Assembly (NCBI GenBank): GCA_022925895.1
Contig: JAKSYS010000427.1
Coordinates: 1 to 53,713 of the forward strand
Source of the DNA: Fragilaria crotonensis
Taxonomy: Eukaryota > Bacillariophyta > Fragilariophyceae > Fragilariales > Fragilariaceae
Reading direction: 5' to 3'
DNA length: 53,713 nt
The position numbers were made by a program, and so were the translations under genes. Under the pieces are notes generated by a model that did no database searches, was not told where the DNA came from, and was given only the letters and a program-made list of their open reading frames with translations. This document shows positions 1 to 11,539 of the stretch, piece after piece. Within the stretch, counting starts at the first letter, position 1. Every line of letters starts with the position of its first letter.

Positions 1-702
1 CATCGTCATCGGAGGAATCATCGTCGTGGTAATACAACATATGCATCCCATCGACGGTATCATCCTGACCCCGAGTGCCCCTTTCCACTGGATCTACTTG
101 ACGAGCCTGCCACACAATGGACTCCCAAACGTGATCCTTGCAATGGGAGTTCAATGTCACAATCATCTGGAAGAATACTCTGGACACCATGCAAGACTGC
201 CATGGCATCCATAACTAAGACATCACCACTGGACAATGTAATAATCTTGTCATTGCAAACAAAGGCGACAGCCTTTCCCACTGTCATCATGACTAACCAT
301 TCGTGTCTTTGACCAGGTTGTGTTGGCGAATCAAAATGTGGTGACATTTTTGCATTGGGACTATAGAGTAAGGCGAGGCCCGTGAGACTGCAACGTTGTG
401 ATGGTGACGACGACGACGACGACGAGAGGAGGCGTAGCAAAGGTTCCTCTGGAAATGCATGACAGGAAGCATGACCAAATGCACGTCGTGCCAATTGAGA
501 TGCAATCGGCAATTGACTCTCCACACTAGATCCGCAGGTAATACCAAGATTCAGAGGGATGGAGGCAGTGGCGTGGACTGCTTGAAACGTCGGATCAGTG
601 GACTTTTGACGGTGACACTGAATCGCTTCCTCTTTCAAATCCTCTTGTTCTTGCCTTGTCAAGAAGGATCGAAGGACAACATACCGCTCCGGGGGGTGGC
701 AT
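1..702 (-). CDS. AlkB-like 2OG-Fe(II) dioxygenase, 3' partial, two frame breaks
   Basis: This resembles an AlkB-family 2-oxoglutarate/Fe(II) dioxygenase, a family of oxidative demethylases of nucleic acid or protein. The core contains MSPHFDSPTQPG (an HxD iron-binding pair) and a distal His in AVLHGVQSILPDD, with a cupin-like strand VGKAVAFVCNDKIITLSSGDVLVM split here as VGKAVAFVC and ITLSSGDVLVMD. I place the start at the ATG at 702, followed by a proline-rich start and YVVLRSFLTRQEQ. That requires one extra C in the C6 run (plus-strand G6, 691-696). A second break lies at 119-120: beyond it the original frame gives a low-complexity Ser/Gly tail and a stop at 60. The neighbouring frame reads IVWQARQVDPVERG, then an acidic tail (YYHDDDSSDDD) that is open to the window edge. 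The second reading is the more protein-like. The substrate cannot be inferred. Confidence 0.68.
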
Positions 703-1290
703 TTTTACGTCTTGGAAGCGGTGCGTTCTCGCCAATGGATCATGGATCATCGATCATGGGCAATGGGTATGTTGTGTGTGTGAGAGAATCATGTGTTGTA
801 CAAGTGCGATACTCCCGTTATTCATGGCTTTCCTGTGTGTCTTGTGTGCAAGCAACACATGGAAGCGAGCTCATGACCTGTTGCGCGGTGGGTAAGTTTC
901 TGTACCGAACCAACCCGTGGCAGGCATCATGTGTGAGACATAATTAGTAACCGTTCCTCATGCAGTACAAGTATTGTACAAAACACGTAGACTCGTACTT
1001 CGTGTACAAGTACTCAGTCTCTTTGGAGTCATGTGGAAAAGCGATGAATGATAAAAGCAAGTCTCCAAATTTCATGAGGTTGACTCTGACGCTTGGCTAC
1101 AAAGTCGTGCCAACGACACGAGTTTGTTCAATGTTCCATTTATGACCTTCGCCCTGTTCCGACTTCTTAATACTACTACTTGTGTGGTGCAACGAGAACA
1201 CAAACAACTTACAGAAGATTCATTCTCTTTCAATCCTAACAATCCTTTCCTATAGTTTACTGTTATCGATACAGCCATTTGACACTGACG
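703..1290. other. intergenic, divergent promoter region with GTAC-rich tract
   Basis: No gene is supported here. It lies between the AlkB-like gene (-) and the first LRR gene (+), so it should hold both promoters. Bases 962-1015 contain clustered GTAC-centred words (GTACAAGTATTGTAC, GTGTACAAGTACTC), the same type of motif seen in other intergenic regions of the window. Confidence 0.5.
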
Positions 1291-3339
1291 ATGAATCAAA
1301 CGCAATCACAACAGGGAGAAATTTTGCGTGCATTCGTTCAGGGAGAAGAGGGTCGACAATGGGCTGCACGACGAAATCGAGGATGGGTCGTTGGGAGCGA
1401 TTCCGATGTTTGCTCATGGGATGGAGTCCAATGTGATACTGCAGATCAAGTGACGGCTCTGGCGTTACCAGAAACAGATTTGTTGGCAACATTACCGACG
1501 GAATTGGCAATTTTGACAATTGGAAATCATTGATTTGAGACAAAACCTATTGCAAGGAACGATTCCAATAGAATTCGCATCCATGACCTCGTTGGTGTCT
1601 GTCGTCCTCAAGGACAACCTTCGATTGACAGGAAGTATACCAGTCTTCAAGTCATCGAAGTTGAAGCACCTCGATCTGAGTCGTATGGGCCTCACTGGAC
1701 AGATTCCTCCAGATTTTGGAAAACGGAATTTGGCTCTCACTCTTCTGGAACTGAAAGGGAATCAACTGAGCGGCTTTTTGCCATTTGGATTGGAAGATTT
1801 GCCACTTCTTGAAACAATATCGGTCTCCTCCAATAAATTATCGGGAACCCTGCCTGCGTATATTGGGAACATGGCGAGCCTTTCATACCTTTACTTGAAC
1901 AGCAATTTCATCGTTGGTACGATACCCAACTTGTCACGACCGTTGCAGGAAGTCTGGCTTCAGAACAATTTGCTAAGCGGTACCATACCATCATCGATTG
2001 AAGTGTCAGTCCTGCAAGATCTTTCCTAGATGGCAACAAATTGACTGGATCGGTTCCACAAGCGCTGTGTGAAGTCGATTTGAATGCTGATTTTTTTTCC
2101 GATGTGAATGATGACGACCGCAATTTGTGTGACTCCGTGACCTGTCCTGCTGGAACTGTAAGTGATCAAGGAGTATATCCATGCCGAAATTGCACATCGG
2201 AAATTTTGAATCCTTATTTGGGTCAAAGAGGTGAATGCGATGATTGGACGGAAGCGCGGATCGTTAATGTGCTGCTAAAAGGAAAGCTGAAGTCAGCCTG
2301 CGAGTACACCGACATTGTCACATGCAATACCAAGGGCAAAGTAACCAAAATCCAAGCAAGTGGTAGGAAGTTGACTGGGACCCTACCGGACGAATTGGGA
2401 TTATTGGAGAGTCTCGAAGTGCTTGACGTTTCTGACAACGACTTGAACGGATTTTTTCCGTCTGGACTACGGTTCGCCCCTTTAACGTCACTGAATATTG
2501 GCGGCAACAAACTGATAGGCATTCTGCCACCGCTTGTGTGCAAGAATGCAAATCAAATAAACAATGGGACTGGTGACTGCACATCGATAGCTTGTCCGAT
2601 AGGAACGTACAGCAACGGGAAGGGTTTTGGCGAATGCTTGCCATGTGCGGATGGAGCCCCATATCTTGCAAGCACATCTTGTTCCCCGCCAGTTGACCTA
2701 ACCAATCCGCCAGCACAATCAGGCATCACCACTGGCCTGTTCTGGGGACTTGTATTCTTGATCCCCCTGATGGGCTTAGCTCTAAGCGCACTGATGTACT
2801 TCAAATACAAAGACAGACGAACAAAGACGGCAAATTGGGAAAGAGGTGTTACTCTGGATGATAAGAGAGCTAGCTTTCCGCATGTTGAAGAAGTCAAGAC
2901 TATGCTCCAAGGTTTCCGCAGTCGGGCCAACAAATCGTCGTCTAAGAATCATGATTGGCTTCAGAATCGACTTCGTCGGAGTTACAACTACGTTATCAGC
3001 TTGAAGGAGACCGAGGCAGTGAAGGACCCTCCAGGCACGAAGACAATGGATGTAACAGGAGGCGAAATTGATGACTTTGGCTGGCAGGAACGAGATTCGA
3101 TCCTACTGCACCGTGACTTGGAGAATCTTGAGGAGGCTCAGCAACATCGTACGAAGTTGGAGGTGTGGGAGTATCCTGATCCTCTCGAGAAGCCTCTGAC
3201 CTACACGAAGTCGTTTGATGACCAGAGTGATGACGATGACTATTTGTCAGACGACGACGACCTTTCTGAGTGGATTAAGAAGCAACAGAGTGATCCAAGC
3301 ACGCGGGAAGTGTGGCTTGATATACCCCAGATAGAATAG
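1291..3339 (+). CDS. LRR transmembrane protein, two compensating frame breaks
   Basis: A diatom-type leucine-rich-repeat membrane protein of about 682 residues. The ATG at 1291 is the first ATG in frame. Residues about 1-50 hold a plant-LRR-cap-like segment with CSWDGVQCD. LRRs of the xxLxLxxNxLxGxIPxx type follow (LRQNLLQGTIP, LKGNQLSGFLP, LQNNLLSGTIP). Next come a Cys-rich spacer (CPAGT...CRNC), a second short LRR block, a second Cys-rich segment and one membrane helix (GLFWGLVFLIPLMGLALSAL). The tail is acidic and cytosolic and ends REVWLDIPQIE. No kinase domain is present. The frame changes near 1517-1521 (an extra base) and at the TTT run 2022-2024 (a missing base). The two cancel, leaving 683 whole codons including the stop. 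The opposite-strand gene at 3527-5631 is a paralogue. The ligand is unknown; a receptor or adhesion role is an inference. Confidence 0.82.
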
Positions 3340-3526
3340 AATTGAGTTGGGACCATCCATTAGTTCTCTCTGATAGTGTTGCCCAAGAGTACAGATTTGA
3401 TCGAACCTTTACTAAGACTTAAGACGTCGATACTACAGATCGTCGCCACTCTATGTGACATCAAAGAACTTCGAAACAACAAATTTGAAGCAGCTAGGTT
3501 CCATCAGAGACAGCAAGGCAACCAAA

Positions 3527-5631
3527 TCAAGTAATTTTTGGGACATCGAGCCATATATCTTTCTGTTTGGACTCCTTGTCACCATTCCATTCATCTTTTA
3601 TTTTCACTTCAAGTGTCAAAGTTCCTCCTCGGTTCAAATCGTCGATACCGTCAATGCCAGCCAAGGGATCTGATTCATTTTCATCACCATTATCTCTCAA
3701 TGGCTTCTCAAACGCTTCCCTTTCAGGGCTTTGAATGTAGTGCGCTCGGTTGGAGATGTATTCCTTCGAGACCTTGGCCCTTCGCAGTAAAAAACCAAAA
3801 CCGCAAACCATTGCAATACCCAATATTGCAATACAAATTTCTCCCGCGTAGCCAAAGGATGTGATTCCACCCCCGCCCGTCGGAGCATCGACACAATCAA
3901 TGATTCCCAAATAATCATTATTGCCACTGACGCAAACACTACATGTATCACCACTAGTGCCCGGATCGGCTCTCCCCTTTGGAGCATGTGTCCCCCCTTT
4001 GCAAGTGATAACATCGCAACTGTAGAGACCATCCACACCGTTCCCATTGACACCCGACTTTCGACACAGACCAGAAGGTACAAAGCCCGTCAATTGATTC
4101 TCCGCCACGTTCAAGATTACGAGCGGTGCAAACTGCAAGTCCGCGGGTAGCGTGCCCCCAATGTTGTTGTATGATACATCCAATTGGACCAGCTTCTCAA
4201 GGAAACCAAGACCATTGGGGAGAGTGCCAGACAATCCCTTATTCGACAACACAATGCTAGTCACTTGCTGGTCACTGTTGCATGTCACACCGTGCGACTC
4301 GCAAAAGGTGGTGGCATTGGATCCCCAGTCTGCGTCTCCTGTCCACGAAGGGCCGTTGGTAGCATCGTACAGCGCTTTGAGAATGGTGTCCTGGTCCATC
4401 TCAAAACAATTGTTGGCACCAATGTATGGGTTCAGGTCCATTGACGCACATGGTTCGCAAGGGTAGACACCATCCTTGCTGTCACCCATCGATTTATACC
4501 CTGCAGGACATGCGATGGATGTGCATCCAGTTCGATCTGAAGTTGAGTCCGAGAGACTGCGGTTACCGTACAGTTCTGTATAGGATGAATCAACATCCAC
4601 AGCCTCGGCACCATTGTCAAGAAAAAATAATTCGTTGAGATTGAGAGCGCACAGTTCTGTGGGGACTGTTCCTGTCAGCTTGTTATTATCAATAAATAAT
4701 ATTTGAAGGTTGCCAAGATCTGCCAACGAGGACGGTAGAGTTCCTGTAAGGAAGTTGCCATGTAGATAGATTTGCTGTAGGTCTATTGCAGCACTCCCAA
4801 AGTGGTGAGGGATCGTGCCCGTTAACAGATTATTACTCAGGTAGAGGTATTTCAAAGTTGACAGCTCTCCCAAAGTAGACGGTATCGTCCCTGAACAGTA
4901 GTCAATTAGAACGACTTTTCGCAACATGTATTACGACGGCGAGGAATCCGAGGTCACTTACCACGAAATCTGTTGTTGGACAAATCAAAGGTTTGGATGG
5001 CACTCAAGCCAGTAAAGGAAGATGGTAGCGTCCCTTCCAATTGATTATATTTGAGGTCTAGAATTCTGAGTGATTGAAAGCCAGCTGATGAAAAGCTTGT
5101 CTCAAGTGGACGACCCGTCAACGCGTTGTGTCCCAAGTGAAGTGCCTCCATCGACGCGGATAAGGGCAAGGGAATCGAGCCGATTAGTTTGTTCAGCCGA
5201 AGGTCAATGACCTTTATTTTCGGCAAGGCAAGCAGCTGTGACGGAATTGATCCCGTGAAAGCATTTGAACTTAGATCCAGTTCTAACAAGGTGGTCAGCT
5301 GACCCAACGATGAGTCGAGCGTTCCTTCTAACCCAGCCTCGACGAGCTGGATGCTCTCCACGTTTCCTTCACTGTCACATGTTATTCCTTTCCATTCACA
5401 AACTACAGAATTGGAAGAGGTTTAGACACCATAAAAAGAACAGTCAAGTGGAAAGACCAACACGACTTCGGAGATGGTGCCATGCTTACCTGGAGTTGAT
5501 CTGTCCCACCCAGCGTTGTTCGACGCAAAGGCTTGTCCTGACGATCCTTGCAGGATGTTTAACAATATCGACGTTTCCTTCACAGACGCTTGTAGTGATC
5601 GCAAGTTGGAGTTACTATGATTGTCTGACAT
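3527..5631 (-). CDS. LRR transmembrane protein, three exons, intact
   Basis: Paralogue of the convergent gene at 1291-3339, 648 residues, with no frame break. Exons are 5631-5490, 5402-4962 and 4890-3527. The introns are 87 bp (GTAAGC...CTGTAG) and 71 bp (GTAAGT...TTCAG), and joining the exons gives 649 whole codons. The protein has an N-terminal segment ending GWDRSTP, then CEWKGITCD directly after intron 1, two LRR blocks (LDLSSNAFTGSIP, LYLSNNLLTGTIP, LDVSYNNIGGTLP), and two Cys-rich segments (CTSIACPAG, CDVITCKGG). One helix (ICIAILGIAMVCGFGFLL) precedes a charged tail ending DIWLDVPKIT. The plus-strand paralogue has no intron before its CSWDGVQCD. The start codon lies only 14 bases from the terminal repeat of the element at 5646-6966. 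An extracellular sensing or binding role is inferred from topology only. Confidence 0.88.
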
Positions 5632-6787
5632 GATCAACTCTAGAGTTTAACCCCGGTCGAGAAATTTTGTAGGACAAAAAACAGGACAAAATTTTCCAGT
5701 ACTTGCTTACTTCCAATTTCTTCTACTTCGAGAAACGAAGCTGTACAAATTGTTCATGAATGTATTAGCTTCTTAAATCTGTCCTTCTTTTCTAATTTGG
5801 CCTAAAATTGGTGAAGTTACGTTGTTGACAAGATGAGCTATTATTTGTGGCACAGCCATATACCAAGTTTGTCCGGTGATATTTTCAAACCCAGTACTTG
5901 AGACATATTGTGAAGTAACTGTCTTTTACCAGAAGGTTACTATGAGCGCTATGGTCTACTGTACTTGCAGTACTGTCGTGTGAATAGACGGTACAGCAGC
6001 TGACAGTTACTGAATCAACTACCGCACCATATTTCAAATACCCGTTATTTACTGCCAGGCGATAAGCGAGTCGGTACAACCGTAATAAAAACCGTGAAGA
6101 CGTTCGCACACCGAGTGATCATTGGTGCAAGTCCACATAGGGGTGGTACACCATAATACGTACCGGCATCCAAATGTACCAAATTTTTCAGCTTGCAGTA
6201 TTATTTTATAAAACCCTGATTTGTGCTAGTGACGACAACGTTTGTCCTACCCAGTTTTCAACTTTAGGACAAAATCCGCGAAAATTGTCCGTGCAAAATG
6301 CAATTTCGAATTTCTCACGTGTTAAATTCTCTTGTTAAACGTATTCTCCACCTTGATCACGAGCGCTATCTCTCATTTTGCAGACAACAACACGTTCTAT
6401 CACATCGAAAGGCTCCGTCACGACCTCATTTTGGGTACTGCAATCGCCTATTTGCAATCTGGCATCGAATGGCAGGATGATAAGCACTTTCGTCTTCGTC
6501 GTCGCCAAAATCGATCATCTCCGGGTTTCTTTCGATCTTTTCCGGGTTAGATTGCATAAAACAAGTCGTGTTTCACATTTTTGCGTCGTGTCAATCGCCA
6601 AAACTTGCCGCCAAGACGATGAGATTATCTAATCGGAACTTACGTTCGAGCCCTCGATCTAACGCTAAAATCGAGTACGCAGAACGATAAACAAGACTAC
6701 CCCCAACAAACTGTTAGTACTACGTACAAGTAGCTATCCGTGAGACACAGCGAGCACGCGCGTCAGATTGAGGTGTTGAAATTGAAG

Positions 6788-6811
6788 TTAACACGGCGCT
6801 CGCCGTGTTAA
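6788..6811. repeat. perfect hairpin, 11-bp arms
   Basis: The arms TTAACACGGCG and CGCCGTGTTAA are separated by CT. The hairpin lies inside the TIR element at 5646-6966 and is its most GC-rich stem. Confidence 0.85.
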
Positions 6812-6915
6812 ATTTCATTAACCCTTGATTATAAGGTTAATTTTTGTCCTAAAAATTTCTGTGCTGGCTTTTTCAAAGGACAAAATTTGAATTTAATTTA
6901 TCAACGCCGTTTTCT

Positions 6916-6940
6916 TTTTGTCCTACCCGGTAGGACAAAA
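6916..6940. repeat. palindrome near the right end of the TIR element
   Basis: The arms TTTTGTCCTACC and GGTAGGACAAAA are separated by one C. It is the most complete copy of the TTTTGTCCTA hairpin repeated in this element and lies about 26 bases from its right terminus. Confidence 0.85.
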
Positions 6941-7479
6941 TGGGGGGGTCTCCGACCGGGGTTAAAGCCGATTGGGACGCGTCGGCATTGTCTACTAATA
7001 CAGGAAATAGGAGTGATACTTGGTTACGCGCCCTGTGGATTTCGAATATATGTTTGATTTATGTCTCACACGCATGATGTGTCACCTGCATATATCAACG
7101 ACGCGCTGCTCAAGGGTCATTTCGTTGCCGAGAAACCCATTCAACAGGTGAGGTTGATGAAGAAAATGACCACGGATGCCACACATACTCATGTTTGCAC
7201 TGCCTAACTGCTGATAAACAAAAACCCAGTGCCGTGAATGCATCTAGTAGTAGCTCAGTGTACATTGTACGAGTACTCAGTGCTACTGAGTAAAGTCGCA
7301 CGTAACCGCAGTACCAGCTACCTGTAGATTGTAGCGAGTCTCATCATTTAGTGTCACATGTCATATGTCGAAGTTGCTACTAGCCGCATCACGTGTCGAA
7401 CGCGATGCACCGCTCTCTGCAACGACAAGAGACAGCCGAAAGACGTTATTGGATTCAAATACCCACCTGAATATCGTGG

Positions 7480-9093
7480 ATGGCAAGTCAGATTTCAAAA
7501 GCGCAAGATCGCTGCAGGGGTTGTGGATTACCGCCACGAGAAACGGATGGAGTCCTTATTCGCCTCAAACGATGCTCTCGGTGCAAGCAGGCTTGGTATC
7601 ATGATGCTGACTGCCAACGGAAGGATTTAAAGCGTCATCGGAGGCAAGAATGTAAATCGTCTGAACAACCGATCACCCAATCACAAAATGAATTGTTTCA
7701 CGTTGAGAAACGCGAGGGAAGAGGGAATTGTCTTGTGGCGTCGTCACCATTGAAACTTGGTTGCATCCTATTAGAGGACAAACAACCTCTGGTGCCTCCC
7801 GTCCTACGACACGAGTATTCTTTACAAAGGTGCGCAGCTTGTTTTGGGAAACTCAAGAGCCGCACCTACCAGTTTAAGGATGTGGCCCATTGTCCCCAGT
7901 ATCCAGTCGTTTTGTGCTCTGAACTGTGCCTAAAGGGATCCATATCGTGGCTTCGCGAAGAGGAAGTTTATGTCTCGAAAATTCTTGCAGGAGGAGATTC
8001 TCCGATTCGAGTCTTTGCCACCACGATTCTTTTGTACCGAATGGTTCGGGCTGCTTCCTTTCTTCGAACACTGCTCTTGAGCTTGCTAAGCTGCAACAGC
8101 ACAAGCCTCGTCACAATGCGCGAGGGACAGGTGAGGAGGAAGCGCATATCCATGCAGTCACGACTGTGGCGAGGATGCTGCTTCATCAAGACCCGCTCAC
8201 TCAAGAGATGGATTGTTCGCTCGAGGTTTTGGAGCAACTCCTGACCAAGCTGAAAACAAATGGATTTTGCATTGCAGATTGTGAATCCATCGCATTAGGG
8301 TTGGGTGTATCCAGAAGCCAGTTTTGCGAATCATTCTTGTTCTCCCAATGCGATTCAGACCTTTGTCTATGGTATTGAAGGCATTCTTCCGGCGATACGA
8401 TTGACCGTCTGCGATGAGAATGGAATCACTGCTGGTGATGAAATTTGCATATCGTACATTGACTCTACGGCGGTTCGACCGTCACGACAAAAAATGTTGC
8501 AAGATGCATACTACTTCCGGTGTTCCTGTCAACGATGTGCATGTACCGAGGAGCCCACAGGATTGCGATGTGTCTCGTGTCAAGATGTTTTCGTTGTCGC
8601 CGACGCCGAAGGATACCGCTGCCTCAGTTGTGGTGAAACTAATTTTGCGGATGCCAAGAACTTGATCCAACGGTTCCATCATCTTCGGGAGAAGGCTACT
8701 TCGGACGAATACCTTGGAATGTTGGAATCGTTCGAAAAGATCTTCCTTACGTCATCCTGGTACTTTCAGGAATGTGGAGACCGATGTCTTCAAGCGATAC
8801 TCGATGATATTGGGTGTTGTTCAAGTGAGGCCGACCGAATGACACTTTGCCGTAAAGCATTGTCGTTGTGTGAGCGATTGTTGCTTTCGGGGAATAAAGG
8901 ATCGGGAGTTTTGCGCATGACCATGCTCCTATACAAATGCTCAAAATTGCGTCTCTATGTTCAGCCTGATCCGTCCGTTGCGATTGGTGAATTACAACAA
9001 TGCCTGCAGCAGTTGTTAGTCTTGTACCCACCGAATCACGAAGTGATCATTGATCTGACGGCTACGATACGCCAAGTATGCTACAACTATTAG
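7480..9093 (+). CDS. MYND zinc finger / SET-domain protein, frame breaks
   Basis: Likely a protein-lysine methyltransferase of the SMYD-like SET group, about 537 residues. An N-terminal MYND-type cluster (CRGCGLPP...CSRCKQAWYHDADCQ...H...C) covers residues about 12-58. The SET start GRGNCLVASSPLKLG follows. A second Cys cluster (CAACFGKL...CPQYPVVLCSELC) sits where SMYD proteins carry their MYND. The SET core has SFANHSCSPNA, then EICISYID, with a post-SET Cys group YFRCSCQRCACTEE. A helical C-terminus follows. The reading frame changes near 8045-8065 and returns at the G runs 8298-8300 and 8303-8305. The net change is zero, which fits three lost bases. In typical SMYD proteins MYND is inserted within SET, so the extra N-terminal zinc cluster is unusual. 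Substrate unknown. Confidence 0.8.
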
Positions 9094-10176
9094 TTATAGA
9101 CTACGATTATATTGTGGATAGATCCGTCAGCGGGGTTGCATTCATGCTTGTGATTACGTTTCAAATGTACCAGGTCCTCAAGACTTCGAGGATTACTCAT
9201 GTGCTGTCGTGTAAAGTACTGTTGTGATGTGAGATGGGAGGTGCGATGAGGTTTGTGGTTCCATCGTTGGATGTTGGACGTTATGTGCGTTTCGTGGATT
9301 CAGTACGTCTACGAATTCATACTACCAGGGTACAGTACTTGTATAGTACGTCCAGCATTTCATCCTCATCAATACATGTGGGTCGACGATTCATGATCAA
9401 AAGATTCATACTCATGTCAAATGATACTCCCAAATCGAAACGTATTATGTACTTAATGAAGAATACCAACAACTATTTAAAAACCGAACGTATATATCAC
9501 ACTTCTTAAAATTAACTCCGTTGCCTGCCATGCAGTAAAACGAGTACCTTATATAATAAATGTTTTTGTTTTTCATGTGAAAGAACTTTCGCCTAATGGG
9601 TATCATGGTATCATCGTCTGCCAGGTCCCTCACACCGACAGATAATTACAGACCATGAGAATCATGTGCAATCGAACCCCTTAACAAGAAACGTCAACAC
9701 AGCATGATTAGCGTTCTAGCCAAGATTCGCTCTCGTCATCACTTCCTTAGCAAATACAGTGTAGGAACACAGTTTTTAAAATGTGAACATGTAGATTCGA
9801 ATCAACGGAACGACGGACCCCGCTCTCATCCTTGCATTGTGACAAATTGTGACCCCCTGCTCTCATACAAATTGCATACAGTTCAACATTAGAATATTTC
9901 AAAATGTCAGTCTCTGTCAAGGAAAATCCGTCTTCAGAGAAGATTCATCAGGATTCGACCTCCGAAGATTCAGATATCGAAAGTTCATTAGTTGTACTCG
10001 GAGTACTCCACAAGAAAGATCTGCATCACTTCGGCATCTGCCGTCACGCTTATTATATTATACAATATTTATCCAAAAGTAAGTTGGAAGAGCAGTAGGG
10101 GCACTGAAGAGGAATGATTTTCATTGAGCTTCAATCTCACCACCGATGTTAACCTTCGTTGATTGGTTGGCATCAG
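9094..10176. other. intergenic, no supported gene
   Basis: AT-rich spacer between the MYND/SET gene and the phosphodiesterase gene. It holds a GTAC cluster at about 9331-9352 (GTACAGTACTTG, TAGTACG). A 64-codon ORF with an ATG at 9904 is rich in Ser, Glu and Lys, but nothing else supports it as a gene. Confidence 0.4.
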
Positions 10177-11539
10177 ATGCTTTTCCGCCCTTTGATTCTT
10201 GCGTGCATTCTTGCCGTTACGGCAGCACAGAAGGATAAGAAGAAGAAGATCGTAAGCCTTGGACCTCGTCCGTACTTCTTGGTGGACACCATGGCTCCGT
10301 CCTTCTTGAAAACTAAACTTGGTAAGTTCGAAGCCCTTCAAGGTTAAGTTCAGCTGCTGGTGTTTTCATCCATCGAATCTTACCCGAATCAATACAGCCA
10401 AATGCGCCGCAACTAAGACTGAGTTCAAGCAATCCGACTTTTCCATTGGTCACCGTGGAGCTCCTATGATGTTTCCGGAACACACCGAAGCTTCCTGGAA
10501 GGCGGCTGGCCTCATGGGCGCTGGTATCATTGAGTGTGATGTCACATTCACAAAAGATACCGAACTCGTCTGCCGTCATGCGCAGTGCGATTTGCACACA
10601 ACCACCGATGTTGTCTTGCGCCCTGAAATGAACGCCAAATGCACAACTCCGTGGGCCCCTGGTGTGAGTCCCAAGTGCTGCACCACCGATTTCACTCTTG
10701 CTGAAATCAAGACTCTTTGTGCGAAGATGGATTCTTCTGGAGGCAGTGCTGCTCTCACAGCCCAGAAGTATGTGTACGGAGGAACCGCTGATTGGAGAAC
10801 TGGTAAGCTGAGGAGACAGGATCTGGCAACGCATCCAAAACTATATCCACTCACCTCAATACTCCCATTGCACGTCAGATCTTTACCAGGTCGGATGCCC
10901 TAAAGTTGTTACCCACAAGGAGTCCATCCAGATCATCAAATCCCTTGGTGGAAAATTCACCCCAGAGCTCAAGTCCCCCGAAGTCCCTATGCCTTTCATG
11001 GGCACTTTCAGCCAGGAAGATTACGCGCAAAAGTTGATCGATGAATACGTTGCCGCCCGTGTTCCACCTAAGAACGTGTGGCCACAATCTTTCTACGCTC
11101 CGGATGTCTACTACTGGGTTGCCAACACCGACTATGGTGCTCAAGCAGTCGCCCTCGACCCCGATGATACAAGCACGGAAGCCGAAGTTGAAGACTGGAT
11201 CAACGAACTCGTTGCGAATGGCGTTCAAATTGTGGCTCCACCCATGTGGCGTCTTGTCGACCCTGCTCCAGGTCCACTCAAGATGGGTCCATCTCACTAC
11301 GCCTTGTACGCAAAGGCTGCTGGTCTTGACATTATTACCTGGACTTTGGAGCGCACTCCTCCAGGCCTCCAAGGCTATTACTGGCAAACTCTGAACGCTG
11401 GCGGTGTCTCTCTTGTTGATGGTGACAACTATGCTCTGCTTTACGTCCTCGCTTATCAAGTTGGTATCTTGGGAATCTTTCTGACTGGCCTGCCACTGTC
11501 ACATTCTTTGCCAACTGCTACAACCTGAAGCTTCGTTAG
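10177..11539 (+). CDS. secreted glycerophosphodiester phosphodiesterase (GDPD)
   Basis: GDPD enzymes hydrolyse glycerophosphodiesters to glycerol-3-phosphate and an alcohol, and in algae often serve phosphate scavenging. Exons are 10177-10321, 10398-10802 and 10879-11539, with two 76-bp introns (GTAAGT...ACAG and GTAAGC...GTCAG). The first 18 residues ([18 protein letters not shown]) form a signal peptide, so the enzyme should enter the secretory pathway. Catalytic signatures follow: [23 protein letters not shown] and [10 protein letters not shown] (GDPD HRG, PENT-like, ExD and His). A late [13 protein letters not shown] and a C-terminus reading [18 protein letters not shown] complete the fold. 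The last part needs one extra T in the run 11478-11480. With it, the coding length is 404 whole codons; without it the protein ends in an unrelated tail at 11528. Confidence 0.88.

Larger units (their letters stand above)
5646..6966. mobile_element. TIR-bounded non-autonomous element (MITE-like)
   Basis: The left end TTTAACCCCGGTCGAGA (5646-5662) is matched in inverted orientation by the right end, whose reverse complement reads TTTAACCCCGGTCGGAGA. The interior repeats the word TTTTGTCCTA as hairpins: TTTGTCCTA at 6241-6249 with TAGGACAAA at 6265-6273, TTTTGTCCT at 6842-6850 with AGGACAAAA at 6877-6885, and a near-perfect palindrome at 6916-6940. No transposase is present; the ORFs of 60-84 codons inside look like chance. 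I see no clear target duplication. It is inserted between the LRR gene (-) and the MYND/SET gene (+). Confidence 0.65.

Noticed and set aside
1291..2040. Introns as the explanation for the frame changes in the plus-strand LRR gene
   Set aside because: The sequence is continuous LRR on both sides of each break, with no room for an intron and no GT-AG pair. Single-base changes explain it better.
9904..10098. 64-codon ORF (MSVSVKENPSSEK)
   Set aside because: Short, in AT-rich intergenic DNA, with no homologous look, splice context or neighbour support. A small gene cannot be excluded.
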